Part shown: piece by piece, positions 1 to 9,163 of the stretch
How positions within the stretch are numbered: the stretch's first letter is position 1
How the letters are laid out: every line of letters starts with the position of its first letter
Source of the DNA: Gillisella taibaishanensis
Lineage (GTDB): Bacteria > Pseudomonadota > Alphaproteobacteria > Rhizobiales > Rhizobiaceae
Reading direction: 5' to 3'
NCBI RefSeq assembly: GCF_001938985.1
Contig: NZ_MKIN01000022.1
Span: 248,001-312,000 of the forward strand
DNA length: 64,000 bases
Made by a program: the position numbers and the translations under genes
The notes under the pieces: generated by a model
Databases searched by the model: none
The model's input: only the letters and a program-made list of their open reading frames with translations
Told to the model about the DNA's origin: nothing

Positions 1-162
1 GATTCCATCGGAGATCATGCCTTGCCAGCGATCTAGCCGACGAGCCTTGCGTGAGTTTGGAGCGGGCGCGGCTAGCTCATTTTCTAACCGGTCCGACCAA
101 AAAGACGACCCGGGTATTTCATAGGGAGAGCGATGGGAGCGCCAGCTTTTCGAGAGCCTACG
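1..162. other. Left edge, no gene seen
   Basis: I see no convincing coding region in this stretch, which lies downstream of the minus-strand synthase gene. It may contain the 3' flank of that operon. Confidence 0.4.
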
Positions 163-1026
163 CTAGAAGCGGCCTGTGAGACTGGCGCGCAGCAGCGTCA
201 ACTGGCGGCGCCATTGCGGACGGCGCAGAGGGCCATCGAGAACGTCGGCGCCGCGCTTGCGAGCATCGCGCAGCACAGGCTCTGCAAGCGCCACCGGCAG
301 GTAAGCAGCGTTCAGCGAGGCCGGAACCTTGCCGGCCGCACGGGCCTTGGCCAAGTGATCGAGACCGAGCCCGGAAAAGGCCTCGATAGCGCCATCGATT
401 CGCAGTCTGTCCCCACCCGCCAGGAAACTGTCGCGGTCGAGACCGGTGGCTGCGAGAACCTCGTCGGGAATATAAAGCTGCCCGCGCGCCCGATGCTGCG
501 GCATCAGCGCCAGAAGCCCCGCAATGCACTGTGCAACGCCGGCATGACCCGCGGTCTCAGCCATCGTCGCTGCCGCATCCGCATCGAGCACAAGGCTTGC
601 GAGCTGGATCAGTGCTGAAGCCGTTTCGCCGGCATAGCCTTCCAGCGCCGAACGCGGACCGATCGGATCGTCATAGAGATCGGCAATGCGGGCGTCGATC
701 ATGTCGAGCAATGGCTGCACCGGCAGGCGATAAGTCTCGACTGCCGAGGTCAGTCCAGCCGCCAGCGGATTGGCAGAGGTTTCGCCATGCCCCTTGCCGG
801 ACAGCAGGTCGCGCCAATATTGCAGCCGTATTTCGCCAGGCAGCGGCTCGCGCACGAGATCGCGTATTCGGGCGAGCTCGGCGTTGAAAGCATAAAGCGC
901 GGCCAGAGCCGGCTGCTTGTCGGACGGAGACAGAAGACAGGCGAGATAGCGGTCCCGATCGGTCTCCCTGAGGGTCGAAAGGCAGATGTCGCTGCCGGGT
1001 ACCGAAGATGCGGACAGTTCCGTCAT
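163..1026 (-). CDS. Phytoene/squalene synthase family protein
   Basis: A 287-residue protein of the trans-isoprenyl diphosphate synthase (head-to-head) family, which condenses two prenyl diphosphates. The N-terminal part carries a family-like stretch (RDRYLACLLSP, then ALYAFNAELARIRD at about residues 43-56), and LRLQYWRDLL-type residues follow near 65-75. The canonical DxxxD aspartate motifs are weak: I see DLYDD near residue 115 but no clear second one, so catalysis is not assured. It is the last gene of a minus-strand run after secDF and the Mth938-like gene, starting 3 bp after the latter's stop. Rhizobial genomes commonly keep this gene here. It may be the family's divergent member related to NDUFAF6 rather than a carotenoid or hopanoid enzyme. 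Confidence 0.75.
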   Translation of the reverse strand: MTELSASSVPGSDICLSTLRETDRDRYLACLLSPSDKQPALAALYAFNAELARIRDLVREPLPGEIRLQYWRDLLSGKGHGETSANPLAAGLTSAVETYRLPVQPLLDMIDARIADLYDDPIGPRSALEGYAGETASALIQLASLVLDADAAATMAETAGHAGVAQCIAGLLALMPQHRARGQLYIPDEVLAATGLDRDSFLAGGDRLRIDGAIEAFSGLGLDHLAKARAAGKVPASLNAAYLPVALAEPVLRDARKRGADVLDGPLRRPQWRRQLTLLRASLTGRF

Positions 1027-1029
1027 GGC

Positions 1030-1416
1030 TTAGACGGCGATCAAGGCGGCGGCAACCGGCCGGTCTTCGGCCAGCATGACGTTATAGGTTCGCACCGCCG
1101 CTCCGGTGCTCATCGGGTCGGAGCCGATGCCGGCCGCCAATAGCGCCGCCTTCACGTCGGCGGGAATGCGCTTCAGGTCCACCCCCGTACCGACCAGCAA
1201 AAATTCCACCTTGTCGGCCTCGTCTAGCAGGCGCTGCAGCGAGGCGATGGTCAGGGTGTCGCCCTCCCGCATGTCCCAGCCGTAAATGCCCGAGGGAAGC
1301 AGCAGAAGGGAGCCGCGATGCGACATATCCGCAAACCGGAACCCACCATTGCCATAGGCATCGATGGGCGAACGGCCAGGAAAATGCGCCTCGCGGATGA
1401 TGATTCCCTTTGCCAA
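1030..1416 (-). CDS. Mth938-like domain protein
   Basis: A 128-residue protein of the Mth938/NDUFAF3 (DUF498) family. Family features are the GGFRFADMSHRGSLLLLPSG segment around residues 24-43 and FLLVGTGVD near 72-80, the latter typical of the small alpha/beta fold. The biochemical role in bacteria is unknown; the mitochondrial relative assists complex I assembly. The start is a TTG codon lying 3 bp after the secDF stop, with a GGAG upstream, so it is almost certainly cotranslated with secDF. The next gene resembles NDUFAF6 relatives, which makes the pairing suggestive of a shared respiratory-assembly role, but this is inference. Confidence 0.85.
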   Translation of the reverse strand: MAKGIIIREAHFPGRSPIDAYGNGGFRFADMSHRGSLLLLPSGIYGWDMREGDTLTIASLQRLLDEADKVEFLLVGTGVDLKRIPADVKAALLAAGIGSDPMSTGAAVRTYNVMLAEDRPVAAALIAV

Positions 1417-1419
1417 ACC

Positions 1420-3996
1420 TCAAGCTCCTGCTTTGCCCGCCGATCCGGGCTTACCAGCCTTAGCCGGCTTCTCCGACGTGTCGTCACCCTGATTCTGACC
1501 TTCCGGCCGCAGGCGGAAGGCGATGAGAACAGGCGCTGCCATATAAATAGAGGAGAAGGTGCCGACGAGAACCCCGAACAGCATTGCGAACGTAAACGAA
1601 CGAATGACTTCGCCACCGAACAGGAACAGGGCAAGCAGCGCCAGCAGTGTCGTCACCGAGGTCAGGATGGTGCGCGACAGGGTCTGGTTGATCGAGGTAT
1701 CGATCAGCACGTCGAGCGGCATTTTCTTATAGCGCCGCAGGTTTTCACGCATTCGGTCATAGACCACGACCGTATCGTTCAGCGAATAGCCGACGATGGT
1801 CAGGATTGCCGCGATACTGCTGAGATCGAACTCCACCCCGGTCACCACGTAAAGACCGAGCGTCAGGATGACGTCATGCAGCGTCGCGATGATCGCACCG
1901 GCAGCAAACTGCCACTCGAACCGGATCCAGATATAGACCAGGATCGCCATCAGCGAGATCAGCACGCCTATGGTGGCCGACTTGGTCAGCTCGCCCGAGA
2001 CCGAAGGACCGACCACTTCCGTACGGCGGAATTCATAGGACTGCTCGAGCTCGTCACGCACCTTGGCAACAGCCGATTGCTCGCCATTCTCGCCTTCCTG
2101 CTGCGCCTGCAGACGCACCAGAACGCTGCTCGGATCGCCGAAGCCCTGAACCTGCACATCGCCGAGATTAAGGCTGCTCAGCTGCTCGCGTATTGCGGCG
2201 GGATCGGCATTGCCTTGACGGGCCTTCAGCTCGATGATCGAACCACCGGTAAAGTCGATGCCGAGCTTCATTCCAACCGTGCCAAAGCCAAGCAGAGCAG
2301 CAATGGACAGCGTTGCCGATAGAATGAAGGTGTAACGGCGAATGCCCATGAAGGGAATGTTGGTGCCGTCGAAGATGCCCGTACGGACGCCCTTCGGCAA
2401 AAATTTCGGGCGGCGCTTGTTGACCCAGATGGTAAACATCCAGCGAGTCAGCGCGAAGGCGGTGAAGACCGTGGTGATGATACCGATGGCAAGCGTAACG
2501 GAGAAGCCGCGCACGGGGCCGGAACCGAGGAAGAACAGCACGCCGGCCGCAATCAGTGTCGTCACGTTGGCGTCGACGATGGTGGCCAACGCCTTGTTGA
2601 AGCCGATATCGATCGACTGGATCAGCGATCGCCCGGTTTTATACTCTTCGCGGATACGCTCGTAGATCAGCACGTTGGAATCGACCGCCATGCCGATGGT
2701 CAAAACGATACCAGCGATACCCGGCAGCGTCAGCGTCGAGCCGAGCAGCGTCAGCACAGCCAGGATCATCACGATATTGGCAAACAGCGCCAATACGGCG
2801 AGCACGCCGAAGAAGCCGTAGAGCCCGATCATCAGCACGACGACCAGCGCCGCGCCGATGAAGCCGGCAGAAATACCGGCGCGGATCGAGTCTGCACCCA
2901 GGCTCGGGCCGACGGTGCGCTCTTCGACCACGGTCAAAGTCGCGGGCAGTGCGCCAGCGCGCAGCAGCACGGCAAGGTCATTAGCGCCCTGAACCGAGAA
3001 ATTACCGGAAATCTGCCCGGAACCGCCGATGATCGGCTCACGGATCACAGGAGCCGAGATCACCTGGTTGTCGAGCACGATGGCAAAAGGACGGCCAACA
3101 TTCTGCTGGGTCGCCTGAGCAAAGCGCTGGGCACCGCGGCTGTCGAAACGGAAGCTGACGACCGGCTCATTGTTCTGCTGGTTGAAGCTCGCCTGCGCAT
3201 CGACCAGCTCTTCGCCCGAAACGAGAACCCGCTTTTCAACGAGATAGGGAACAGCCGGATCATCCTGGCTGTAAAGCACTTCAGAGGTTGCCGGCGGACG
3301 GCCGCTGATCGCCTCGGTGGCCGGCATGCTGGTATCGACCATACGGAAGGACAGCTTGGCGGTCTGGTTCAACAGGTTCTTCAGGCGCTGCGGATCGCTG
3401 AGACCCGGGACCTGCACGATAATCCGGTCAGAACCCTGACGCTGGATCAACGGCTCGGTATTGCCAAGCTCGTCGACGCGGCGGCGCACGACTTCGATCG
3501 ACTGGGTGAGCGCCGAAGACATACGGTAATCGATGCCGGCATCGGTGAGGTTGAATTTCAGCAGCCCGTCGCCGCTATCGTCAAGCGTCGCTTCCTGGAT
3601 GCTGCTGGAGCCGAAACCGCCGGTGCTGACCGGCTGGGTGATGTTCACCAACGCCTTGCGGGCGGCATCGAGCTGGGTCGGATCAGTGATGCGCACCTGC
3701 ACGGTCTGGCCGGTACCGTTCAAGCCGGTATAGCGGATATTGGCATCGCGCAGGCTGCTTCTGATATCGCCGACGACGGCATCGAGCCGTTCCTTGACGA
3801 TGTCGTTGCGCTCGATCTTCAGCATGATGTGCGAGCCACCCTGCAGGTCGAGGCCAAGCGTCATCTGCTTGTTCGGCAGCCAGGACGGCAGATGCGACAG
3901 CTGCTCCTTGCTGAACAGGTTGGGCAGAGCGATCAGAACGCTCGCCACGACAGCAAGCCAGAGAAGAGCGGTTTTCCAGCGGGAGAAATGCAGCAT
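1420..3996 (-). CDS. secDF: Protein translocase SecD/SecF fusion
   Basis: Inner-membrane SecDF, which uses the proton gradient to pull secreted proteins through SecYEG. The SecD half has an N-terminal membrane segment, the LGLDLQGG motif at about residues 47-54, a large periplasmic domain and five C-terminal helices. The SecF half begins near residue 560 and carries GIDFTGG near residue 580 followed by its own helices. The two are fused in one 858-residue chain, as in many alphaproteobacteria and Bacillus, instead of two genes as in E. coli. I chose the ATG at 3996 (MLHFSRWK) because the membrane helix follows directly; the frame is open to 4038. yajC lies upstream, separated by a terminator and a leader hairpin. 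Confidence 0.96.
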   Translation of the reverse strand: MLHFSRWKTALLWLAVVASVLIALPNLFSKEQLSHLPSWLPNKQMTLGLDLQGGSHIMLKIERNDIVKERLDAVVGDIRSSLRDANIRYTGLNGTGQTVQVRITDPTQLDAARKALVNITQPVSTGGFGSSSIQEATLDDSGDGLLKFNLTDAGIDYRMSSALTQSIEVVRRRVDELGNTEPLIQRQGSDRIIVQVPGLSDPQRLKNLLNQTAKLSFRMVDTSMPATEAISGRPPATSEVLYSQDDPAVPYLVEKRVLVSGEELVDAQASFNQQNNEPVVSFRFDSRGAQRFAQATQQNVGRPFAIVLDNQVISAPVIREPIIGGSGQISGNFSVQGANDLAVLLRAGALPATLTVVEERTVGPSLGADSIRAGISAGFIGAALVVVLMIGLYGFFGVLAVLALFANIVMILAVLTLLGSTLTLPGIAGIVLTIGMAVDSNVLIYERIREEYKTGRSLIQSIDIGFNKALATIVDANVTTLIAAGVLFFLGSGPVRGFSVTLAIGIITTVFTAFALTRWMFTIWVNKRRPKFLPKGVRTGIFDGTNIPFMGIRRYTFILSATLSIAALLGFGTVGMKLGIDFTGGSIIELKARQGNADPAAIREQLSSLNLGDVQVQGFGDPSSVLVRLQAQQEGENGEQSAVAKVRDELEQSYEFRRTEVVGPSVSGELTKSATIGVLISLMAILVYIWIRFEWQFAAGAIIATLHDVILTLGLYVVTGVEFDLSSIAAILTIVGYSLNDTVVVYDRMRENLRRYKKMPLDVLIDTSINQTLSRTILTSVTTLLALLALFLFGGEVIRSFTFAMLFGVLVGTFSSIYMAAPVLIAFRLRPEGQNQGDDTSEKPAKAGKPGSAGKAGA

Positions 3997-4064
3997 CGAC
4001 ATCTCGAAGGTAAGGTCTGTGAAACAGGCGGCGCCCAATCAGCGAAATGGCTGCTTGATAGGCC

Positions 4065-4097
4065 GAGCCAGATTTACAGCGGGGTAAATCCGGGCTC
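4065..4097 (-). promoter_or_regulatory. secDF leader hairpin
   Basis: Inverted repeat GAGCC-GATTTAC with GTAAATC-GGCTC, total 12 paired bases with a small internal loop, lies 70-100 bases upstream of the secDF start. There is no U-run, so it is not a simple terminator; a leader structure is the likeliest reading. Confidence 0.45.
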
Positions 4098-4152
4098 AAC
4101 CTACAAAGCGGCCATTTCAGGCAGGCAAGACGGCTTTTCAGCAGACGGCAGG

Positions 4153-4187
4153 TAAAAAATCAGGCCGCCCTTTAAAAAGGACGGCCC
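4153..4187 (-). terminator. Terminator after yajC
   Basis: On the minus strand a GCCGtCCTT/AAGGgCGGC stem with one mismatch is followed by CTGATTTTTT. It sits 16 bases beyond the yajC stop and would partly separate yajC from secDF. Confidence 0.7.
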
Positions 4188-4202
4188 GGTGTTCTGATAG
4201 GA

Positions 4203-4577
4203 TCAGGCGTCTGTCTTGGCGCCGTCGGTCTTAACGACGTCGCCCTTGACCGGCTCACCCTTCACACGCACTTCGGCAATCAGGCTGCGCAGGGCCTTGA
4301 CCTTGACGCCATCAGCGATCTCGACTTCCAGTTCCTTGTCGTCGATCACCTTGGTGACCTTGCCGATCAGGCCGCCACCCAAAACAACCTGGTCGCCGCG
4401 ACGAATTGCCGACAGCGTCGCTTCCCGCTTCTTCAGCTGGTTACGCTGCGGACGGATCAGCAGGAAATACCAGATCACCATCAGCGGCGCGAACAGCAGC
4501 AGCATTTCGAAGCTGGAACCCATGCCACCAGCGGCGGCCGGGGCTGCATCCTGGGCGAATGCCTGTGTTATGAACAT
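4203..4577 (-). CDS. yajC: Preprotein translocase subunit YajC
   Basis: A 124-residue single-span inner-membrane protein associated with SecDF. It has an N-terminal MFITQAFAQDAAPAAAGG stretch, one hydrophobic helix (about residues 23-41, LLLFAPLMVIWYFLLIRP) and the family motif RPQRNQLKKRE just after the helix, followed by the RGDQVVLGGGLIGKV beta domain. The start is set at the ATG with AAGGAG seven bases upstream; the reading frame continues to 4652 but that extension is not needed. Neighbouring secDF fits the known complex. Confidence 0.95.
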   Translation of the reverse strand: MFITQAFAQDAAPAAAGGMGSSFEMLLLFAPLMVIWYFLLIRPQRNQLKKREATLSAIRRGDQVVLGGGLIGKVTKVIDDKELEVEIADGVKVKALRSLIAEVRVKGEPVKGDVVKTDGAKTDA

Positions 4578-4795
4578 GAAAAACTCCTTGGGAACCGGGG
4601 CAGCAAGGATCTGTCCCCCCTGTTTTGCCGCCGGAATATAGGAATACCCCAAGGGAATGCAACAGAAACAGCGGCTTTGCGTACCGAATCCACGCTCATT
4701 ACACTTTCGAAGCCGGGATAGCCATGGTAGCGCCGCAGAAGAGACGGCGGGAACGCGATTTTTACCACCCGATCGTCAGACAAAAGGAGGCCAGC

Positions 4796-5662
4796 ATGAC
4801 CGATGTTCTCGCGCAGCTGTTGCAGGAAGTATCCCGTCTCGCCGACGCCGTGGAGCGCCTGGCCGGCCCTGCCCCCGCCATCAACGACTGGAGCACCGCC
4901 GATTGCTTCGTCTGGCACCCGACAGATAAGCGCCTGCAGCCCATCCCGCAGCCCAACCGCGTCGAGCTCGGCCTGATCAGGGGCGTCGACCGGGTGCGCG
5001 ACATCCTTCACGACAATACCGAGCGTTTCGCGCTCGGCTTTCCCGCCAACAACGTGCTGCTCTGGGGCGCGCGCGGCATGGGCAAGTCTTCTCTGGTCAA
5101 GGCCGTGCATGCCGACATCATCCGCGCCACCGGTATCCGACTGAAGCTGGTCGAAGTGCATCGTGAGGACATCGCCTCCCTGCCCGCGCTGATGGAGCTT
5201 CTGAAAGTCTCAAGCGAACGCGTCCTGCTGTTTTGCGACGACCTGTCCTTCGACCATGACGACACCGCCTATAAGTCGCTGAAGGCGGCACTCGATGGCG
5301 GTATCGAAGGTCGGCCGGATAATGTGCTGTTCTACGCCACCTCCAACCGTCGCCATCTGCTGCCGCGCCATATGATGGAAAACGAGCAGTCGACCGCGAT
5401 CAATCCATCGGAAGCCGTGGAGGAGAAAGTCTCCCTGTCGGACCGCTTCGGCCTGTGGCTCGGCTTTCACAAATGCAGCCAGGACGACTATCTCGCGATG
5501 ATCGACGGCTATGCCGCCCATTTCGCCCTGCCGCTGGCGCCGGAGCAATTGCATGCCGAGGCACTGGAATGGGCCACTACCCGCGGCGCCCGCTCCGGCC
5601 GTGTAGCCTGGCAATATATCCAGGACCTCGCCGGGCGTCTGCGTGTTGATCTGAGACGGTGA
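4796..5662 (+). CDS. DUF815 family AAA-type ATPase
   Basis: A 288-residue P-loop ATPase of the DUF815 (YhcM/ZapE-unrelated) family of unknown function. Walker A is GARGMGKSS near residues 91-99 and Walker B is VLLFCDDLSFD near 142-152; a sensor-like YATSNRRHL follows near 181-189. The start is the ATG preceded by a near-perfect AGGAGG Shine-Dalgarno; the longer frame back to 4625 lacks one. The gene stands alone, divergent from yajC and convergent with the LysM lipoprotein, sharing a bidirectional terminator. The substrate is unknown; family membership is clear. Confidence 0.88.
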   Translation: MTDVLAQLLQEVSRLADAVERLAGPAPAINDWSTADCFVWHPTDKRLQPIPQPNRVELGLIRGVDRVRDILHDNTERFALGFPANNVLLWGARGMGKSSLVKAVHADIIRATGIRLKLVEVHREDIASLPALMELLKVSSERVLLFCDDLSFDHDDTAYKSLKAALDGGIEGRPDNVLFYATSNRRHLLPRHMMENEQSTAINPSEAVEEKVSLSDRFGLWLGFHKCSQDDYLAMIDGYAAHFALPLAPEQLHAEALEWATTRGARSGRVAWQYIQDLAGRLRVDLRR

Positions 5663-5705
5663 CAGAACCGCGAAATACGGGCCGCCAGAACTGAAAAAGA
5701 ACTGA

Positions 5706-5735
5706 AAAAGGCTCGGGTTGCCCCGAGCCTTCTTA
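5706..5735. terminator. Bidirectional terminator
   Basis: GGCTCGGG/CCCGAGCC hairpin with TTCTTATATTT on the plus side and CTTTTTC on the minus side, between the convergent DUF815 ATPase and LysM lipoprotein genes. Confidence 0.85.
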
Positions 5736-5787
5736 TATTTCCTGAAACGCACTACCTTATTCAAGAAAAAGCCTTGCGCCGAAGCGC

Positions 5788-7428
5788 CTATTCCAGGAAG
5801 CCCATCGGGTTGACGGGTGTTGCGTCCTTGCGCACTTCGAAATGCAGGGTCGGCTGGGTGGCGTTGCCGCTCATGCCTGACGTTGCGACCTGCTGGCCGC
5901 GCTGAACCTTCTGGCCCCGCTGAACCGAAATTGCATCGGCGTGGCCGTATACGGTGACCGTGCCGTCGTCGTGGCGCACGAGAACTGTGTTGCCGAGTTC
6001 CTTCAACCCGTTGCCAGCATAGATAACCACACCGTTTTCGGCCGCCTTGACCGGGGTGCCAGCCGGCACCGAGATGTCGATACCGTCATTGCGCTTGCCG
6101 GCGACATTGGCGCCGAAGGGTGCAACGACTGCGCCGCGCACGGGCCAGCGGTATTTGCCGATGCCGGTTGCATCGGGAGCCTTGTCGCCCGGATCTGCCG
6201 AGGCAACATCGGTGACCGACTTGGTCGGAGCGGCAGCTGCAGGAGCAGCAGCGGTGACCGGAGCAGACTTCGCAACTTCTGCCTTGGCAGCAGCTGGCGA
6301 GGCGCTGACCGGCGTTGCGGCCAGCTTCTGATCAGCCTGCGGCAGTTCCAGCGTCTGGCCAACCCGCACGCCCTGAGCGCCGAGATGATTGGCCTGTTTC
6401 AGGGCTGCAACCGAAACATTGTTTTCGCGAGCAATCTTGGCAAGCGAATCGCCTGGCTTGACGACATAGGAGCCAGCCGGCGGCGGGGTTTTGCCGGAGC
6501 CTGCGGCATTCGTCGCATTGTTGGCGGCGATATCAGTCTTGACCTTGTCGCGCAGCTTCGGATTGGTCGGGAGGACCGCGAGCTTCTCTTCCTGATGCGG
6601 GCCGGGGCCTGGCTGCTGACCTGGCGGCAGCAGCGTACCTTCCGCAGCAGCGGCACGGGTCGGCGTGCTGCGCGATCCGAAGGTCGGGATCAGGATCGAC
6701 TGGCCGGGACGCGCAGCCCCTGCCGTCGACAAGCCGTTGGCCTTGACGATTTCTTTTTCCGGCACGCCGTAGCGCTGGGACAGCGTTGCAATGCTTTCGC
6801 CTGGCTTCAGCACGACGCGCGGTGCGTTGACCGTGCTCCAACCATTCGCGCCCTGACCGTTGGCACCTGGAGCACCTTGGCTTGCCAACGCCGGCTTTGT
6901 CGGCGCGGCAATGGTGTTGGTGGACATGCTGTCTCCGTCCTCAACCGCAGCGGCGGCCTGATGACCAGCGGACGGGAAAGGTGCAGCTGAGGCCATCTGG
7001 CGGCGTGACGAGATCGGACCTGACGACGCCGTCGAACCAGACGGCGGAGCAAGTTCAGACTTCTGCACCGAAGATGCACGCCGGGCTGGCGAATAGGTCT
7101 GCGCCGGATAGGGCTGCGTCATCGCCTGCTGGCGATTGTTGTAACCGCCGCCCGTCGAACCACCGCCCATCGAACCGCCGCCCATCGAACCGCCGGACGA
7201 AGCATAGCCGCCCCCTGCGCCATCGACATCAGCCTGGGGAACAGGCGCAGCATTCAAACCGGTGATCTGACCGCCAGTAGAGGCTGTCGTCATCGAATCG
7301 GTTTTGGAAAAGACACCTGCAAAACGGCTGGAGTCGGAACTGCAACCAGTCGCGACGCTTGCCATCAGGCCAACCCAGACGATCTGGGCAACAGGCATGC
7401 CGGATTTAGAAGACTGACTCTGACGCAT
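5788..7428 (-). CDS. LysM-LysM-LytM lipoprotein, degenerate M23 (DipM/NlpD-like)
   Basis: A 546-residue envelope protein. The N-terminal signal ends at a lipobox-like SVATGC, so it is probably lipid-anchored. A Gly/Ser/Pro/Ala-rich linker with GGSMGGG-type repeats follows, then LysM 1 (about residues 204-246), LysM 2 (about 318-361, YVVKPGDSLAKIA) and a C-terminal M23/LytM domain (about 421-546). The zinc site is broken: the usual HxGxD is NDGID and the usual HxH is TLH. This is the state seen in NlpD, EnvC and some DipM proteins, which activate amidases rather than cut peptidoglycan. I therefore infer a division-linked amidase activator that binds septal glycan. The start at ATG 7428 is preferred over an upstream start at 7455. 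It is a monocistron ended by the 5706-5735 hairpin. Confidence 0.88.
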   Translation of the reverse strand: MRQSQSSKSGMPVAQIVWVGLMASVATGCSSDSSRFAGVFSKTDSMTTASTGGQITGLNAAPVPQADVDGAGGGYASSGGSMGGGSMGGGSTGGGYNNRQQAMTQPYPAQTYSPARRASSVQKSELAPPSGSTASSGPISSRRQMASAAPFPSAGHQAAAAVEDGDSMSTNTIAAPTKPALASQGAPGANGQGANGWSTVNAPRVVLKPGESIATLSQRYGVPEKEIVKANGLSTAGAARPGQSILIPTFGSRSTPTRAAAAEGTLLPPGQQPGPGPHQEEKLAVLPTNPKLRDKVKTDIAANNATNAAGSGKTPPPAGSYVVKPGDSLAKIARENNVSVAALKQANHLGAQGVRVGQTLELPQADQKLAATPVSASPAAAKAEVAKSAPVTAAAPAAAAPTKSVTDVASADPGDKAPDATGIGKYRWPVRGAVVAPFGANVAGKRNDGIDISVPAGTPVKAAENGVVIYAGNGLKELGNTVLVRHDDGTVTVYGHADAISVQRGQKVQRGQQVATSGMSGNATQPTLHFEVRKDATPVNPMGFLE

Positions 7429-7709
7429 GATACAACCCACTGACGACGCAACCATTTTCGTGAGTTTATTAAAGCGCGTTAGTGTTACCGGGCGGTTAAC
7501 CGGGCGGAATCCTTATGAAGATTTCGCAAAAATCTGCCGGGAAATCAGCGCATGCGTCCCCGGAACGCCTATGGCTTCAAGGTTTTGCAGCAAAGTTGTT
7601 AACCATAAAAATTAAGGGGCATCCCGCGCGCAGCGGTTAAACCATCCCATTTTGGCAATTTTAGCCTGTGCAAACCTTCCAAATATGGGAAGTCACGGTA
7701 GTTGCTTTC
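7429..7709. other. Gap upstream of the LysM lipoprotein
   Basis: This 281-bp stretch holds the promoter region of the lipoprotein. It contains several TTAA tetramers, including GTTAACC at 7494-7500 and again near 7598, but none with the 7-base spacing of a full CtrA site. No gene seen. Confidence 0.5.
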
Positions 7710-8363
7710 TCAGAGGAAGGCAGCAACGTTCGGAGTTAGCGGAAGATAGGGAACCTCAAAAAGATCTTCCCGCTCGAACCGGCTGCCGGTGCGCGTCAGG
7801 CGCACCATGACGCAACGGTTCTCATCCACCATGATTGGCGCCATCAGCACGCCATTATGCACCAATTGCTCGGTAAACACCTTGGGCATCGAGGGAAACG
7901 CCGCGGTGGCGATGATTCGGTCGAAGGTCCCCTCGCCTGGTAGCCCAAGACTGCCATCCCCATGGCGGATAATCACATTGCGGATCGACAGCTGTTCCAG
8001 TCGTGCCTGGGCATCGTTCACCAGCGTCCGGTAACGCTCCACCGACACGACGCGCTCAGACAGCCGCGCCAGCACTGCCGTCATGAAACCACTGCCGGTA
8101 CCGACTTCCATCACCCGCTGCCCCGCCCCGACCCTGAGCCGGTCGATCAAACGCACGGCCAGATCCGCGCCCTCCATGAACGCCCCACATTCGAGCGGGA
8201 GCGTCTGGCGGGAATAGGCATGTTCAGCCATATGATGCGCAACGAAGCGGGCGCGCGGCGTCTGCTCCACTGCCGTCAGCAGGTTGATGTTGGAAATGCC
8301 TTCGGCCCGCAAGCGCAAAACAAGCGCGGCAAAGCCTTCTCTCTCCAGCATCGCCGTCTTCAT
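7710..8363 (-). CDS. pcm: PCMT-family protein (L-isoaspartate O-methyltransferase), paralog 1
   Basis: A 217-residue SAM-dependent methyltransferase of the protein-repair PCMT family, which methylates L-isoaspartyl residues. SAM motif I is VMEVGTGSG near residues 84-92, preceded by the family lead-in RARFV...AY. The substrate motif normally reading GQTISQP is here GAFMEGA (residues 60-66), so the specificity is in doubt. The start codon overlaps the surE stop by four bases (ATGA), which gives translational coupling; the surE-pcm pairing is widespread in proteobacteria. Confidence 0.85.
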   Translation of the reverse strand: MKTAMLEREGFAALVLRLRAEGISNINLLTAVEQTPRARFVAHHMAEHAYSRQTLPLECGAFMEGADLAVRLIDRLRVGAGQRVMEVGTGSGFMTAVLARLSERVVSVERYRTLVNDAQARLEQLSIRNVIIRHGDGSLGLPGEGTFDRIIATAAFPSMPKVFTEQLVHNGVLMAPIMVDENRCVMVRLTRTGSRFEREDLFEVPYLPLTPNVAAFL

Positions 8364-9130
8364 GATGCGTCCTCACCGGCGAGAGCGGCCGCAAGAGCAT
8401 CCTGAACCGCATAGTCAGTCATATCGAGCTTTAAGGGGGTGACGGAAATCCTATTGTCGCGCAGCGCGCGGATATCGGTTCCCGGCCGGAAATTCCCCTG
8501 ACGGTCGCCGAATCGCAGCCAGAAATACGGAAGACCGCGCCCATCGGCCCGCTCTTCGACGCTAAGGCCAAAATCGAGCTTGCCCTGCGCGGTGACGTCG
8601 ACACCGGTCACTGCCTCTGGCTCGCAATTGGGGAAATTCAAGTTGAGCAATGTCCCGGGCGGCAGCTCAACGCCCATAAGTTTACGGATAAGGTCAGGCG
8701 CCAAAGTCTCCGTCACATGCCAAGGGATCGTATGACCGGCGACATAGCTATAGGCCTGGCTGAGCGCGAAAGAACGCACGCCATGCACCGTGCCCTCGAT
8801 GGCGCCGGCTACCGTGCCGGAATAGGTGACATCGTCGGCCAGATTTGCCCCGGCATTGACACCTGACAAAACCAGATCCGGCTTGCCCGGCAGCACCTTG
8901 CGGATAGCCATGATCACGCAGTCGGTCGGTGTCCCGCGCAGCGCAAAGCGCTTTTCACCCAGTTGTCGCAGCCGCAGCGGCTCCGACAGTGTCAGCGAAT
9001 GGGCAAGGCCGCTCTGGTCGGTTTCCGGCGCCACGATCCACACATCGTCGGACAGCGTGCGGGCAACCTTTTCCAGCACGGCCAGGCCGTCTGCGTGGAT
9101 ACCATCGTCGTTGGTCAGCAGAATCCGCAT
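8360..9130 (-). CDS. surE: 5'/3'-nucleotidase SurE
   Basis: A 256-residue metal-dependent nucleoside monophosphate phosphatase. The N-terminal [15 protein letters not shown] carries the paired aspartates that bind the divalent metal, and [19 protein letters not shown] near residues 89-107 is the family's metal and substrate loop. Length is normal. It lies 33 bp after serS and overlaps pcm by 4 bp, within the serS-surE-pcm run. Confidence 0.95.
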   Translation of the reverse strand: MRILLTNDDGIHADGLAVLEKVARTLSDDVWIVAPETDQSGLAHSLTLSEPLRLRQLGEKRFALRGTPTDCVIMAIRKVLPGKPDLVLSGVNAGANLADDVTYSGTVAGAIEGTVHGVRSFALSQAYSYVAGHTIPWHVTETLAPDLIRKLMGVELPPGTLLNLNFPNCEPEAVTGVDVTAQGKLDFGLSVEERADGRGLPYFWLRFGDRQGNFRPGTDIRALRDNRISVTPLKLDMTDYAVQDALAAALAGEDAS

Positions 9131-9163
9131 CGGTCCTCGTCAAGACGCATCTGAAACCTGCAA

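Noticed and set aside
7456-7640. TTAA words as CtrA sites
   Set aside because: Spacing between TTAA halves is 9 bases or irregular, not 7.
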